Shown: positions 27,666 to 38,397, counted from the stretch's first letter. The stretch: 64,000 nt of DNA from Streptomyces sp. RPA4-2 (GCF_012273515.2 NZ_CP050975.2:8308001-8372000), one strand, 5' to 3'. The notes: generated by a model from the letters alone, not told the origin. A program made the numbers and translations.

Positions 27666-30600
27666 TACTCCCACCGGGACCGTGTCGTTCTTCGACGGCG
27701 CCACCCTCATCGGCACCAGCACCCTCACCGCCGGCACCGCCACCCTCACCACCTCCACCCTCACCGTCGGCAGCCATCCACTCACCGCCACCTACAACGG
27801 CAGCGCCAGCTACAACGGATCGACCTCGCCCATCGACACCCAGACCGTGAGCGCGGCGAACACGACCACCACGCTCACCTCCGCCCCCGACCCCTCCGTG
27901 TTCGGTGAGGCCAAGGTCCTGACAGCCACGGTCACCCCAGTCGCACCAGGAACGGGTACTCCCACCGGGACCGTGTCGTTCTTCGACGGCGCCACCCTCA
28001 TCGGCACCAGCACCCTCACCGCCGGCACCGCCACCCTCACCACCACCACCCTCACCGTCGGCAGCCATCCGTTGACTGCTGTCTATGGAGGGGATGGGGA
28101 CTTCAACGGATCCACGTCGCCCGTCGACACACAGGTCGTGACCGCGGCGGACACGACCACCACGCTCACGTCGGCTCCTGACCCGTCCTCCTTCGGTCAG
28201 GCGAAGATCCTCACCGCCACAGTGTCAGTCGTCCCACCCGGAGTGGGTACTCCGACCGGGACGGTGTCGTTCTTCGACGGCGCGACCCTGATCGGCACCA
28301 GCACCCTCACCGGAGGCGTCGCCACCCTCACCACCTCCACCCTCACCGTCGGCAGCCATCCGTTGACTGCTGTCTATGGCGGCGATGGTGACTTCAACGG
28401 CTCGACGTCCCCTGTTGACACGCAGACGGTGAATGCGGCGGACACGACCACGACGCTCACGTCGGCTCCTGACCCGTCATCCTTCGGTGAGGGCAAGGTG
28501 CTGACGGCGACGGTCACCGCTGTGGCGCCGGGAGTGGGTTCTCCGAGCGGGACGGTGTCGTTCTTCGATGGCGCGACGCTGATCGGGACCGGCACTCTGG
28601 CCGGTGGTGTTGCGACGCTGACCACGTCCACGCTGAGCGTCGGCAGCCACGCTCTCACCGCCGTCTATGGCGGGGATGGTGACTTCAATGGTTCCACGTC
28701 GCCCGTGGATACGCAGACCGTGACCGCAGCGGACACGACCACCACCCTCACCTCCGCCCCTGACCCGTCATCCTTCGGTGAGGGCAAGGTCCTGACAGCG
28801 ACGGTCACCGCAGTCGCACCAGGAGCGGGTACTCCGACCGGGACGGTGTCGTTCTTCGACGGCGCGGCTCTGATCGGCACCGGCACCCTCGCCGCCGGCG
28901 TCGCCACCCTCACCACCTCCACTCTCAGCGTCGGCAGCCATCCGTTGACTGCTGTCTATGGCGGCGATGGTGACTTCAACGGCTCGACGTCCCCTGTTGA
29001 CACGCAGACGGTGAATGCGGCGGACACGACCACGACGCTCACGTCGGCTCCTGACCCGTCCTCCTTCGGTCAGGCGAAGATCCTCACCGCCACAGTGTCA
29101 GTCGTCCCACCCGGAGTGGGTTCTCCCACCGGGACCGTGTCGTTCTTCGACGGCGCGGCTCTGATCGGGACCGGCACTCTGGCCGGTGGTGTGGCGACGC
29201 TGACCACGTCCACGCTGAGCGTCGGCAGCCACACTCTCACCGCCGTCTATGGCGGGAGTGGTGACTTCAATGGTTCGACGTCGCCTGTTGATACGCAGAC
29301 GGTGAGTGCGGCGGACACGACCACGACGCTCACGTCGGCTCCTGATCCGTCCGTGTTCGGTGAGGGCAAGGTGCTGACGGCCACGGTGGCTGCTGTGGCG
29401 CCGGGAGCGGGTGTTCCGAGCGGGACGGTGTCGTTCTTCGATGGCGCGACGTTGCTGGGCACCGGGACTCTCGCCGGTGGTGTGGCGACGCTGACCACGT
29501 CCACGTTCAGTGTCGGCAGTCATCCGTTGACTGCCGTGTATGGCGGGAGTGGTGACTTCAGCGGTTCGACGTCTCCGGTGGACACGCAGACGGTGAATGC
29601 GGCTGATACGACGACGTTCCTCACGTCGGCTCCTGATCCGTCCGTGTTCGGTGAGGGCAAGGTGCTGACGGCCACGGTGGCTGCTGTGGCGCCGGGAGCG
29701 GGTGTTCCGAGCGGGACGGTGTCGTTCTTCGATGGCGCGACGCTGATCGGGACCGGCACTCTGGCCGGTGGTGTTGCGACGCTGGCCACGTCCACGCTGA
29801 GCGTCGGCAGCCACGCTCTCACCGCTGTCTATGGCGGGAGTGGTGACTTCAATGGTTCCACGTCGCCCGTCGATGCACAGACGGTGAGTGCGGCGGACAC
29901 GACCACGACGCTCACGTCGGCTCCTGATCCGTCCGTGTTCGGCGAGGCCAAGGTTCTGACCGCTACGGTCACGGTCGTCGCCCCTGGAGCAGGTACGCCG
30001 ACCGGGACGGTGTCGTTCTTCGACGGGGCCACCCTCCTCGGCACCGGCACCCTCGCCGGCGGCGTGGCAACCCTCACCACCTCCTCTCTGAGCGTCGGAA
30101 GCCATGCGTTGACCGCCGTCTACGGTGGAAGCCCCGACTTCAACGTCTCGACGTCTCCGGTGGATTCGCAGAGCGTGAACGCGGCCGACACCACCACTGC
30201 ACTCACCTCGGTGCCCGACCCGTCAGCATTCGGCGAAGCCAAGGTGCTGACTGCGACCGTCACGCCCGTTGCTCCAGGAGGTGGTACTCCGACCGGGTCG
30301 GTCTCCTTCCTCGACGGTGCCACGTTGGTCGGGACCGCCACTCTTGTCGGCGGAGTCGCGACTCTCACCACCTCGTTCCTCGGCGTCGGCAGCCACCCGC
30401 TCACCGCGGTCTATGGGGGGAGTGTCGGCTTCAATGGTTCGACGTCTCCGGTGGACACGCAGACGGTCACTGCGGCTGATACGACGACGGTCCTCACGTC
30501 GGCTCCGGATCCGTCGGTGTTCGGTCAGGGGAAGGTGTTGACGGCTACGGTGGCTGTCGTCGCTCCGGGGGCGGGTGTTCCGAGTGGGACGGTGTCGTTC

Positions 30601-33093
30601 TTCGATGGTGCGACGCTGCTGGGTACGGGCACTCTTTCCGGGGGTGCGGCGACGTTCGCCATCTCGACGCTGAGTGTTGGGAGTCATGCGCTCACTGCGG
30701 TCTATGGGGGGAGTGTCGGCTTCAATGGTTCGACGTCTCCGGTGGATCCGCAGACGGTCACTGCGGCTGACAGCAGCACGGTCCTCACGTCGGCGCCGGA
30801 TCCGTCGGTGTTCGGTCAGGGGAAGGTGTTGACGGCCACGGTGGCTGTTGTGTCGCCGGGAGCGGGTGTTCCGAGTGGGACGGTGTCGTTCTTCGATGGT
30901 GCGACGCTGCTGGGTACGGGCACTCTCTCCGGGGGTGTGGCGACGTTCACCACCGCCACGCTGAGTGTTGGGAGTCATGCGCTCACCGCGGTCTATGGGG
31001 GGAGTGTCAACTTCAATGGTTCGACGTCTCCGGTGGACACGCAGACGGTGAACGTGGCTGCCACGACGACGGTCCTCACGTCGGCGCCGGATCCGTCGGT
31101 GTTCGGTCAGGGGAAGGTGTTGACGGCCACGGTCACTGTCGTCGCTCCTGGGACGGGTGTTCCGAGTGGGACGGTGTCGTTCTTCGATGGTGCGACGCTG
31201 CTGGGTACGGGCACTCTCTCCGGGGGTGTGGCGACGTTCACCACCGCCACGCTGAACGCCGGGAGCCATGGGCTCACCGCCGTTTACGGGGGGAGTGGCA
31301 CCCACAACGGCTCCACGTCGCCGGTGGATGTGCAGTCGGTCAACAAGGCCAACACCACGACGAGCGTGTCCTCTTCGCCGAATCCGTCGGTGTTCGGGCA
31401 GCCGGTGGTCTTGACGGCAATCGTCGCGGCGGTCGCTCCGGGGGGTGGCACGCCGACCGGAACGGTGACGTTCTTCATCGGCGGTATCCCCCAGACGCCG
31501 GCGACCCTCACCGGGGGAGTGGCCACATTCACCACCACCACTCTCGGCGTCGGCACCCGCACGGTCAGGGCCACCTACAACGGGAGCAGCAACTACAACA
31601 CCTCCACCTCCAGCACCATCAACCAGACGGTGACCAAAGCCAACACGTCCACGGCATTGGCGTCGGCTCCGGACCCGTCGGTGTTCGGCCAGGCGAAGGT
31701 GCTGACTGCCACCGTCACGCCCGTAGCTCCAGGAGGTGGTACTCCGACCGGGGCCGTGTCCTTCTTCGAAGGCGCCACGCTGCTCGGGACCGCCACTCTT
31801 GTCGGCGGAATCGCCGCCCTGACCACGTCAGCCTTCACCGTCGGCAGTCACTCCCTGACCGCTGTATACGGCGGAAGCGGCAATCACAACGCGTCCACCT
31901 CCCCGGTGGATCCGCAGACGGTCACTGCGGCTGACAGCAGCACGGTCCTCACGTCGGCGCCGGATCCGTCGGTGTTCGGTCAGGGGAAGGTGTTGACGGC
32001 CACGGTGGCTGTTGTGTCGCCGGGAGCGGGTGTTCCGAGTGGGACGGTGTCGTTCTTCGACGGTGCGACGCTGCTGGGTACGGGCGCTCTCTCCGGGGGT
32101 GTGGCGACGTTCGCCATCTCCACGCTGAGTGTTGGGAGTCATGCGCTCACCGCGGTCTATGGGGGGAGTGTCAACTTCAATGGTTCGACGTCTCCGGTGG
32201 ACACGCAGACGGTGAACGTGGCTGCCACGACGACGGTCCTCACGTCGGCGCCGGATCCGTCGGTGTTCGGTCAGGGGAAGGTGTTGACGGCCACGGTGGC
32301 TGTCGTCGCTCCTGGGACGGGTGTTCCGAGTGGGACGGTGTCGTTCTTCGATGGTGCGACGCTGCTGGGTACGGGCACTCTTTCCGGGGGTGTGGCGACG
32401 TTCACCACCGCCACGCTGAACGCCGGGAGTCATGCGCTCACTGCGGTTTACGGGGGGAGTGGCACCCATAACGGCTCCACGTCGCCGGTGGATGTGCAGA
32501 CGGTCAACAAGGCCAACACCACGACGAGCGTGTCCTCTTCGCCGAATCCGTCGGTGTTCGGGCAGCCGGTGGTCTTGACGGCAATCGTCGCGGCGGTCGC
32601 TCCGGGGGGTGGCACGCCGACCGGAACGGTGACGTTCTTCATCGGCGGTATCCCCCAGACGCCGGCGACCCTCACCGGGGGAGTGGCCACATTCACCACC
32701 TCGACACAGAGCGTCGGAGCACACTCCGTCAGGGCCACCTACAACGGGAGCAGCAACTACAACACCTCGACCTCCAGCACCATCAGCCAGACGGTGACCA
32801 AGGCCAACACCAGCACGGCTCTGTCCTCTGCGCCGAACCCGTCGCTCTCCGGCCAGCCGGTGACCTTGACTGCGACCGTCACCCCAGTTGCCCCCGGCGG
32901 AGGCACACCCACCGGAGCCGTCTCGTTCTTCGACGGGGCCACCTTGCTCGGCACCGGCGGGCTCTCCGCGGGAGTCGCCACGTTCACCACGTCCACGCTG
33001 AGTGTCGGCAGCCATTCCCTGACTGCCGTGTACAGCGGAAGCGGCAGTCACAACGCCAGCACCTCGCCGGTGGTCACTCAAACGGTGAGCTGA
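26315..33093 (+). CDS. Giant YVTN beta-propeller / Ig-like repeat protein (frame interrupted)
   Basis: Read as one gene this encodes about 2,258 residues. The N-terminus MAKSFQSKWRQLLGIGQLAY and the seven 42-residue YVTN blades match the leftward gene almost exactly. Twenty Ig-like domains follow, each with the FGxxKVLTATV and GTVSFFDGATL motifs; units 15 and 19 have the variant TFFIGGIPQTP. There is no IPT domain, no signal peptide and no anchor; it ends SPVVTQTVS. The ATG has AAGGGGTG upstream. A two-base scar (GCTTAAGC at 27362) stops the frame at 27367; restoring GCCGGC there joins it to the long downstream frame, which is open to 33093. Two more scars at 27433 and 27472 are in frame. Alternative: a propeller protein and a separate Ig-like protein. 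Confidence 0.77.
27290..33090 (+). repeat. Array of 20 Ig-like repeats
   Basis: Units of about 285-297 bases code for group 3 bacterial Ig-like domains. Positions 30760 and 31924 start blocks that are almost identical over some 870 bases, offset by 1,164 bases (four units), showing a higher-order duplication. Confidence 0.88.
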
Positions 33094-33102
33094 CGGCCTG
33101 AA

Positions 33103-33146
33103 CGTCCGTGCCCCGGCCGGCTTTGGGCGGTGCCGGGACACGGACG
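33103..33146 (+). terminator. Terminator hairpin of the rightward giant gene
   Basis: CGTCCGTGCCCCGGC pairs with GCCGGGACACGGACG with one mismatch, starting ten bases after the stop. Confidence 0.75.
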
Positions 33147-33308
33147 GTGCGCGTGCATGACGTCGGTTTCCAAGACCTGGGCACGGTCTCGGAAACCGGC
33201 GTCGTCGTGCGCGGACCGATGGCCCGTGTGGCAGCTCTGATGAGTTGCAGCAGACATGTGCGGTCGGCCGCTGTCCGTGCCATCAGGGCGACGGTACCGA
33301 GCTGCCCG

Positions 33309-33342
33309 TCAGCCCCGTCAGCCCCGTCAGCCCCGTCGGCCT
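33309..33342. repeat. Short CAGCCCCGT tandem repeat
   Basis: About three and a half copies of a 9-bp unit lie in the intergenic region between two terminator hairpins. Confidence 0.7.
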
Positions 33343-33356
33343 CCGCCACGAGTACC

Positions 33357-33392
33357 CCGCATGCCACCCGGTCGCGAACGGGTGGCATGCGG
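33357..33392 (-). terminator. Terminator hairpin of the small secreted protein gene
   Basis: CCGCATGCCACCC and GGGTGGCATGCGG form a perfect 13-bp stem with a ten-base loop, 48 bases beyond the stop at 33441. Confidence 0.8.
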
Positions 33393-33440
33393 CTTGGCGT
33401 AGTCCTGCTCCTGAGGGCTCATCGGGTGGTGGGAACCGAC

Positions 33441-33809
33441 TCAGCGGACGACGTGGCTGCAGACGGCGTAGACCGTCAGGCCGCCTGTGCCGTTCGAGAA
33501 GGCGACGCCCACCCAACCCCGGCCGTCAGAGGTGGGGTACGTCCCCTGGAGGACACCGTTGGGCGTGTACGCCCCGCCGCCGACCACTCGCGTGAAGTTC
33601 GGGCAGTGGACCGTCTGGGGGACACCGTCAGGGGCGGTGGAGAAGTGCCGAGTAACGATTCGGCTGTCGTAGGCGGCCTCGACGCCGGCACGCCCGCTGC
33701 TGACAGTGGGGTTGGTAGGGGGCGTGCCCTGAGCATGGGCGCTGAGGCCGGTGCCCAGGAACGCCGCCGCGGTCATTGCACCGACGGCGAGAATACGCGT
33801 GCTCCGCAT
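33441..33809 (-). CDS. Small secreted protein, unknown function
   Basis: This is 122 residues with a Sec signal peptide: basic MRSTR, a hydrophobic core ILAVGAMTAAAFLGTG, and a likely cleavage after SAHA. The mature part has two cysteines (VHCPNF and AVCSHVV), so one disulfide is possible, and a Gly-rich beta pattern with GRGWVGVAFSNG. The ATG is preceded by GGAGGAAG. A terminator follows. I do not recognise the family. Confidence 0.75.
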   Translation of the reverse strand: MRSTRILAVGAMTAAAFLGTGLSAHAQGTPPTNPTVSSGRAGVEAAYDSRIVTRHFSTAPDGVPQTVHCPNFTRVVGGGAYTPNGVLQGTYPTSDGRGWVGVAFSNGTGGLTVYAVCSHVVR

Positions 33810-34185
33810 GTCTTCCTCCACTTTTTGCCGCAAAGAGGTTCATCCGAACCATCCGTGAGATTAGCGGCATGTGCATATGCATGCCGCCTATGCATGGGCC
33901 AGTTGGAGCAGTGGGCCAGGCCGACCCCGTCCGGGTCGAGCTGCCCGAGGGCGCCGCCTGCCGGCAGCGTGGGACGGGCTTCTTCGCCCGGGCGGCGTAC
34001 CCCGTGCTTTCACGCGGACGCGCTCGAAGCCGTCCCCGACCTCGATGCCGTGCAGGGTGTTCACCGACATGTGCGAGGCGTATCCGGCGGGCGACCGCGC
34101 GAGCGGCGTGGCGGAGCGGCTCAGCACCACCCTCGGGGCCACCACCCGATGCGATGGAACGTCGATTCGAATGCGGACGACCCAG
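33810..34185. other. Region without a confident gene, upstream of an ATPase-domain remnant
   Basis: Both strands have overlapping open frames here but none can be followed through a known domain. The rightward strand may be the decayed upstream part of the HATPase gene whose end lies at 34401. Confidence 0.4.
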
Positions 34186-34401
34186 ACGGACCCTGATCTC
34201 GTCCACCACAGCACAGACGTTGGCGATCTGGAACAGGGCGCCTTCGTCCTTCCTGTGCGCCACGCACGCACAGTCGACGAAGGTGGACACGGCCTGTTCA
34301 TCGTCGCTCAACTCGCCCAAAGATGGGGCACCCGCTACACCGCGGGAGGCGAGACCGTCTGGAGCGAACAGGCCCTACCTCACTCCGGCCTCCCCTCATG
34401 A
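34186..34401 (+). pseudogene. Remnant of an RsbW/SpoIIE-type ATP-binding domain
   Basis: The last 70 residues of this frame match the C-terminal end of HATPase_c_2 domains: DEGGHGLFIVAQLAQRWGTR followed by YTAGGETVWSEQAL. In Streptomyces this end is common in SpoIIE-type phosphatase/anti-sigma regulators. No intact upstream domain (N-box, PP2C or PAS) is found, so this is a 5'-truncated or frameshifted relic. Confidence 0.65.
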
Positions 34402-34636
34402 CGTTCCCGAGGCGGCCGCTGCCCGTCCTTGGCCAGGCTGGACGGCTCCCGATCGGGCAACAGGTCCACTGGTCGGAGGGTCTGGACATCGACCAGAAAT
34501 CAGACAACGGGGATACGACTGCTGGCGGGTCACGGCCAGGATGGCGATGTCGTCCTGATGGCCGCCCCCTGTAAGCGCCTTCGCTGTCAGCTGCGACACG
34601 GGTCGGCTTCCCGTCGTTCCGTCCCACCGGATGCTT

Positions 34637-35122
34637 TCAGCGGGACGGACGCACTGCTGTCGACGAGAGGTTGGGGCAGCAACCGTTGAGGATTGAGGAC
34701 AGGGCGCTCTTCTCGGCGGAGTCGACCGAGAGTCCGTAGTAGTACGTCACCTGGACCCAGGCATGGGCGTAGGTGCAGCGGGCGGGCCACCAGGTGGCAG
34801 GGTCCTGGTCGCCCCCGGACTGGTTGACGTTGTCGGTGACCGCGAGAAGGTGGAGGCGAGTGAGGTCGTTGGCGAGCGACTGTCGCTTGGAGGTGGCCCA
34901 GTTGTCGGCTCCTGAATCCCACGCCTCGGCAAGGGGGATGAGGTGGTCGATGTCGATGTCGGATGAGGCGGACCAGGTGGCTCCGTCGTAGGGGGAGTGC
35001 CGGCTGCCGCTCGTGGCGGCACAGGAGGAGTTGGTGACGACGTTGGTGCCGTCGCGCTTGAGGATTCTGCGGCTTCCGCCGGACGGGCCCTTCGAAAAGA
35101 CCCTCGCCTGGCGTGCGATCAA
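34637..35122 (-). CDS. HNH endonuclease family protein, N-terminally truncated
   Basis: This is about 161 residues. The core RDGTNVVTNSSCAATSGS, then DIDIDHLIPLAEAWDSGA and LAVTDNVNQSGGDQDPATWW, is the DUF1524/HNH nuclease found in secreted actinobacterial proteins. The DHLIPL histidine is the catalytic base and the C-terminal YYYGLSVDSAEKSAL is conserved. Family members begin with a signal peptide and about 60 more residues, which are missing here; the frame starts at a poor TTG. The gene therefore looks cut at its 5' end and may be inactive or unsecreted. Confidence 0.75.
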   Translation of the reverse strand: MIARQARVFSKGPSGGSRRILKRDGTNVVTNSSCAATSGSRHSPYDGATWSASSDIDIDHLIPLAEAWDSGADNWATSKRQSLANDLTRLHLLAVTDNVNQSGGDQDPATWWPARCTYAHAWVQVTYYYGLSVDSAEKSALSSILNGCCPNLSSTAVRPSR

Positions 35123-35147
35123 GCGCCAGGCAGTCGCGTACGGCGAA

Positions 35148-35843
35148 TCAGTCGTTGTCGTTGTAAAAGGTGATGCCGTTCCAGTCTGTGACGCACGAGC
35201 GGCTCAGGAAGATCCAGCCGATCGCGCTGTCGCGGACGACGATCGCGGGGTTGGACCCGTTCGTCGTGAAGCGATACATCACGGTGGACCCTGGATTGCC
35301 TGCCACGTCGCGCAGTGAACCGTCGCTGTATGCACTGGTCGTGTAGTAGTTGTAGTACGCCGTGCAGGCTGGGTTGACCGTGATTGCGGTGCCGTCCGTT
35401 GCCGCGTGCGCGGCTGCGTTGAAGTTGTATCCGATCGTTCGGCGGTGCGAGATGTTGTCCTTGGTCGCGTCGCTGCACGACTCCGCGACGGACGCGGTCG
35501 GGCTGGAGCCGAGGGCGCCGGGCGGGATCCAGCCACAGATGTTGTTGCCGCCCAAGCTGCGCCCGTAGTGGTAGTTGCTGGCGGCGGTCTGGTGGACGTC
35601 GAAGGACGAGCTGGCCATGGCGGTGCCGACCCAGTAGCCGCAGACCTTGTTCTGGATCCAGGTGCCGGCCGGGATGGTGCCGGAGTTGTTGCACCCGGTC
35701 GGCTTAGGCGAGTTCGGCTGGACGGTGTACCTGTTGACGTTCGCCTGGGAGGAGGTGGGGAGCAGGCCGACGAGCGCGGCCGCCGCGGCGAGGGTGATGG
35801 CGGCGCGTGCGCGGCGTCGGAGGGTCGTGCCGATCGTGGTCAT
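35148..35843 (-). CDS. Secreted protein, unknown function
   Basis: This is 231 residues with a Sec signal peptide (MTTIGTTLRRRARAAITLAA and a hydrophobic core, cleavage probably after SSQA). The mature protein has six cysteines (GCNNSG, KVCGYW, NICGW, ESCSDA, PACTAY, SRSCVTD), suggesting three disulfides. It is rich in Tyr, Asn and Ser, as in extracellular beta proteins. The start is fixed by GAAGGAG nine bases upstream. The family is not recognised. It lies with two other secreted-protein genes on the same strand. Confidence 0.75.
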   Translation of the reverse strand: MTTIGTTLRRRARAAITLAAAAALVGLLPTSSQANVNRYTVQPNSPKPTGCNNSGTIPAGTWIQNKVCGYWVGTAMASSSFDVHQTAASNYHYGRSLGGNNICGWIPPGALGSSPTASVAESCSDATKDNISHRRTIGYNFNAAAHAATDGTAITVNPACTAYYNYYTTSAYSDGSLRDVAGNPGSTVMYRFTTNGSNPAIVVRDSAIGWIFLSRSCVTDWNGITFYNDND

Positions 35844-36404
35844 CACTGCAACTCCTTCGTGCCGGAGGGATGGTGCGGTGGGAAGCCGCAGCCGCAGGTG
35901 GTGACAGCGGGCCCCATGGGCGCGGCTGACCGAGACGGACGGTGCGGCTGCCGCCAAGCGCGCGGCCAAGCCCTCGGAGAACGGGGTTGACCATGTGAGT
36001 TTGTCTCCTCTGCTGGATTCCGATAACTGCCGACTGCTGTACGGAGGCATCGACATATCTGACCGCGGGGGCCTGACTGTGCAGGGGCTGACCTGCCCCG
36101 CACGCGTGGTCGGCCGCTGCACTCGCGGTGCCGGTCAAGCGACCAACGCCTGTCAGGTGTGCGATCCGGCGGCGCCGTATGCGCCGTAAATGCGGAGGTC
36201 ACCACTCTTGCGGCGGGATGTGGACCTTGGCTGGGAGTGCTCCAGGGCGATCGTGGCGGCGACGATCGCCCCTACGGCAAGGACCCGTTCTGAGGCGCTG
36301 AACGGCCATCAACTCCTCGACGACGGGAAGAAGGTTCGCCGCCCGCAGGAGGTGTCCGCGCAGGTGAACTGGCGGACCCGCAGGCGTGGGTTCTGAGCCC
36401 CGGC
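35844..36404. other. Region without a recognisable gene
   Basis: This stretch of about 560 bases lies between two leftward secreted-protein genes. It presumably holds the promoter of the 35148-35843 gene. No protein family, RNA gene or transposon end was recognised. Confidence 0.5.
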
Positions 36405-36430
36405 GTGCCCCGTCCGCCGGACGGGGGCAC
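36405..36430 (-). terminator. Terminator hairpin of the M15-like gene
   Basis: GTGCCCCGTCC pairs with GGACGGGGGCAC with one bulged base, 15 bases beyond the stop at 36445. Confidence 0.65.
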
Positions 36431-36444
36431 TTCTGTCTGCCGGC

Positions 36445-36969
36445 TCAGCAGCCGCCGCAGTTGTAGTAGAGGACGTCCCAGTGGTTGCCCTCGTCGGCGT
36501 AGATGTTTCCGGAGCCGGACTGGTACTGGGGAGCGCCGTCACCACGGAGCCCTATGTAGCTGAAGGTGGTGTGGATGTAGTTGGTGAGACACGTGGACTT
36601 GCCGTAGTCGAGCTTGTAGCCGTTCCAGTGTGAGTACGTACCGCTGGCGTGCCCGGTCTCGGTGCCGCCGGTGATGTTGAGCGCGCAGCCGGTGGCGCTC
36701 TTCAGGGTCTGGGCCCCCTGGGCGGTGGCGAGGTTGAGCTGATCGAAGGACGTGCAGGTGGCGTTGTTCCGGTTCGAGCAGCCGCCGGAGGACGACCAGG
36801 TGATACCGGACGAGCTGAACCGGGACGTGGCCTGTGCGTGCGTGAGCTTGGTGACGGCGTGAGCCTCGGTGGCGCCGCTGCCGAAGGCGCCGACGCCGGG
36901 GACGAACAGGGCGCCGAGGACGAGGGCGAGCACGGACAGGGCCGAGCGCAGTTTCGGGCGATGCAACAT
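36445..36969 (-). CDS. Secreted M15-like zinc peptidase
   Basis: This is 174 residues with a signal peptide (MLHRPKLRSALSVLALVLGA, cleavage probably after EAHA). The mature part contains SHWNGYKLD, matching the HxxGxxxD zinc motif of M15 DD-peptidases, and EGNHWDVLYY near the end, matching the ExxH motif. Six cysteines are present, with a closing CGGC. The M15 family cuts cell-wall peptides, so a role in murein turnover or lysis of other cells is plausible, but the match is by motif only. GGAGGAA eight bases before the ATG fixes the start. Confidence 0.68.
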   Translation of the reverse strand: MLHRPKLRSALSVLALVLGALFVPGVGAFGSGATEAHAVTKLTHAQATSRFSSSGITWSSSGGCSNRNNATCTSFDQLNLATAQGAQTLKSATGCALNITGGTETGHASGTYSHWNGYKLDYGKSTCLTNYIHTTFSYIGLRGDGAPQYQSGSGNIYADEGNHWDVLYYNCGGC

Positions 36970-37377
36970 AGGGGGATTCCTCCTGCTCATGACAACTTTG
37001 GGGACGGGGCTGCCGCATGGTGGAGCAGGGAGATAGTGCCCGAGTGCTACGCGCGTCACAAGAGCCAGCCCGAACGAGTTGGCCATTGAGGTTGAACTTG
37101 TTTGATCCGCCGTCAGAGGGTCACAGTTCGAGCGACGCCGACAAAGCTGCTGAGCACCACCGATGGCGCCGAGGGGCGGACGGAGGTCCGTCGGGAGCAG
37201 GGGCGTTGAACCGGAAGTCTTCAGGGGCGACGTTGGTGTCCGCGTTGGCGGTCAGGTTCACATGAACTGCCAGTTCGTTGCCGGGCAGCTGGTCGCGGCT
37301 CAGTTCGGTAGCCATGATCAGGCTGGCGGTGGAGTCGCGGACCGCGACCTGGGGCCCCGCACCATGCGGTAGGCGCC
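36970..37377. other. Region without a recognisable gene
   Basis: This holds the promoter side of the M15-like gene and then sequence with only short, unconvincing open frames up to the oxidoreductase remnant. Confidence 0.5.
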
Positions 37378-37569
37378 ATGGACGACGCCTCGTACGCGCC
37401 CGGATCCGCGGTGCAACTCGCCCTGAAGGACATCGAACTGGCCGCGGCGCCGCCACCCCCAGCCCTCTGCTCCAGGCCGTACGAGACCGTCTCGAAGCGA
37501 CCGTCGCAGCCGGCCACGACAACGACGACCTCGCCGCCGTCGACTACTTGAGGAAGTCGTCGTCGTAGT
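37378..37569 (+). pseudogene. C-terminal remnant of an NAD(P)-dependent oxidoreductase
   Basis: The frame starting MDDASYAPGSAVQLALKDIE continues, after a frameshift near 37450, as LLQAVRDRLEATVAAGHDND and DLAAVDYLRKS. Together these resemble the dimerisation end of 6-phosphogluconate/3-hydroxyisobutyrate dehydrogenase-like enzymes. The catalytic and NAD-binding parts are absent. Confidence 0.6.
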
Positions 37570-37659
37570 CCGTACGGGGCCGTCGTTCCGGTCCCGGGTC
37601 TCCTTGCTTCTACGGAATTCCTTGGCAGCCACCCGTCGACCTGAACAGGCCACTGAATG

Positions 37660-38380
37660 GTGACTACTTCGATCATCGTCGGAGGAAGCAGCGGACTGGG
37701 CCGCGCCGTAGCCCAGCGATTCGCCGACCGTGGAGACACTCCTCATCACCAGCCTCACGACGGCGCACGCCGACACGGTGGCCAACGAAATCGGCGGTCT
37801 GACCAGAGGCCTGGCCGTTGACCTGTCGCAGCCGGAGACGATCGCCGCCGCGCTCGGCGATGTGCGCGAGGTCGACAACCTGGTGATCACAGCGAACGCG
37901 GCCACCGCGGACATCGCCTGACCGGCTCGTGACCAGGTGATGGGAGATGTCCGACGAGCAGTGGGACGCCATCCTCGACGTGCACCTCAAGGCGCCGTTC
38001 CGCATTCTGCGCGCCGCCCAGCCGCACATCTCCCGCCTGGCGAAGGCGGAGAAGGCGCGCGGCGAGGCAGTGCACCGCAAGGTCGTCAACATCTCCTCGG
38101 CCGCGGGGTGAAGGGCAACGTCGGCCACCAACTACTCCTCCGCCAAGATGGGCGTGATCGGGCTGACCAAGTCCCTGGCCAAGGAGTGGGGCCGATACAA
38201 CGTGAACGCGGTCGCGTACGGCCTGCTCCGCACCCGCCTCACCGAGGCGTCCGCCGGCGGCGACGCCAGCATCGACATCCAGGTCCGCAAGCTGCCCGTG
38301 GGCGTCAACCCCGGCCTGCCCGCCCAGACCCGTGCACCGCCCTTACGCCCGCCCGCACCGGAACGCGAAGAGAGGCAGCT
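37660..38380 (+). pseudogene. Broken short-chain dehydrogenase/reductase
   Basis: Pieces of an SDR appear in order but in different frames. First is the nucleotide-binding start SIIVGGSSGLGRAVAQRFAD, then AVDLSQPETIAAALGDV. From about 37944 comes SDEQWDAILDVHLKAPFRIL with VVNISSAAG, and from 38130 NYSSAKMGVIGLTKSLAKEW. The active-site Tyr-x-x-x-Lys (YSSAK) survives. At least two frameshifts separate the parts, so no functional enzyme is made. The halves may come from different SDR genes. Confidence 0.75.
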
Positions 38381-38397
38381 CATGACCGCCGCCCGCA

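Noticed and set aside
29098..33141. Long Arg/His-rich open frames on the minus strand opposite the rightward array
   Set aside because: Low-complexity antisense shadows of GC-rich repeats, with no starts or domains.
35690..35720. GCTTAGGC at about 35702 as a further scar in the secreted-protein gene
   Set aside because: Here it encodes Pro-Lys in frame between an intact signal peptide and an intact mature domain, so no repair is needed.
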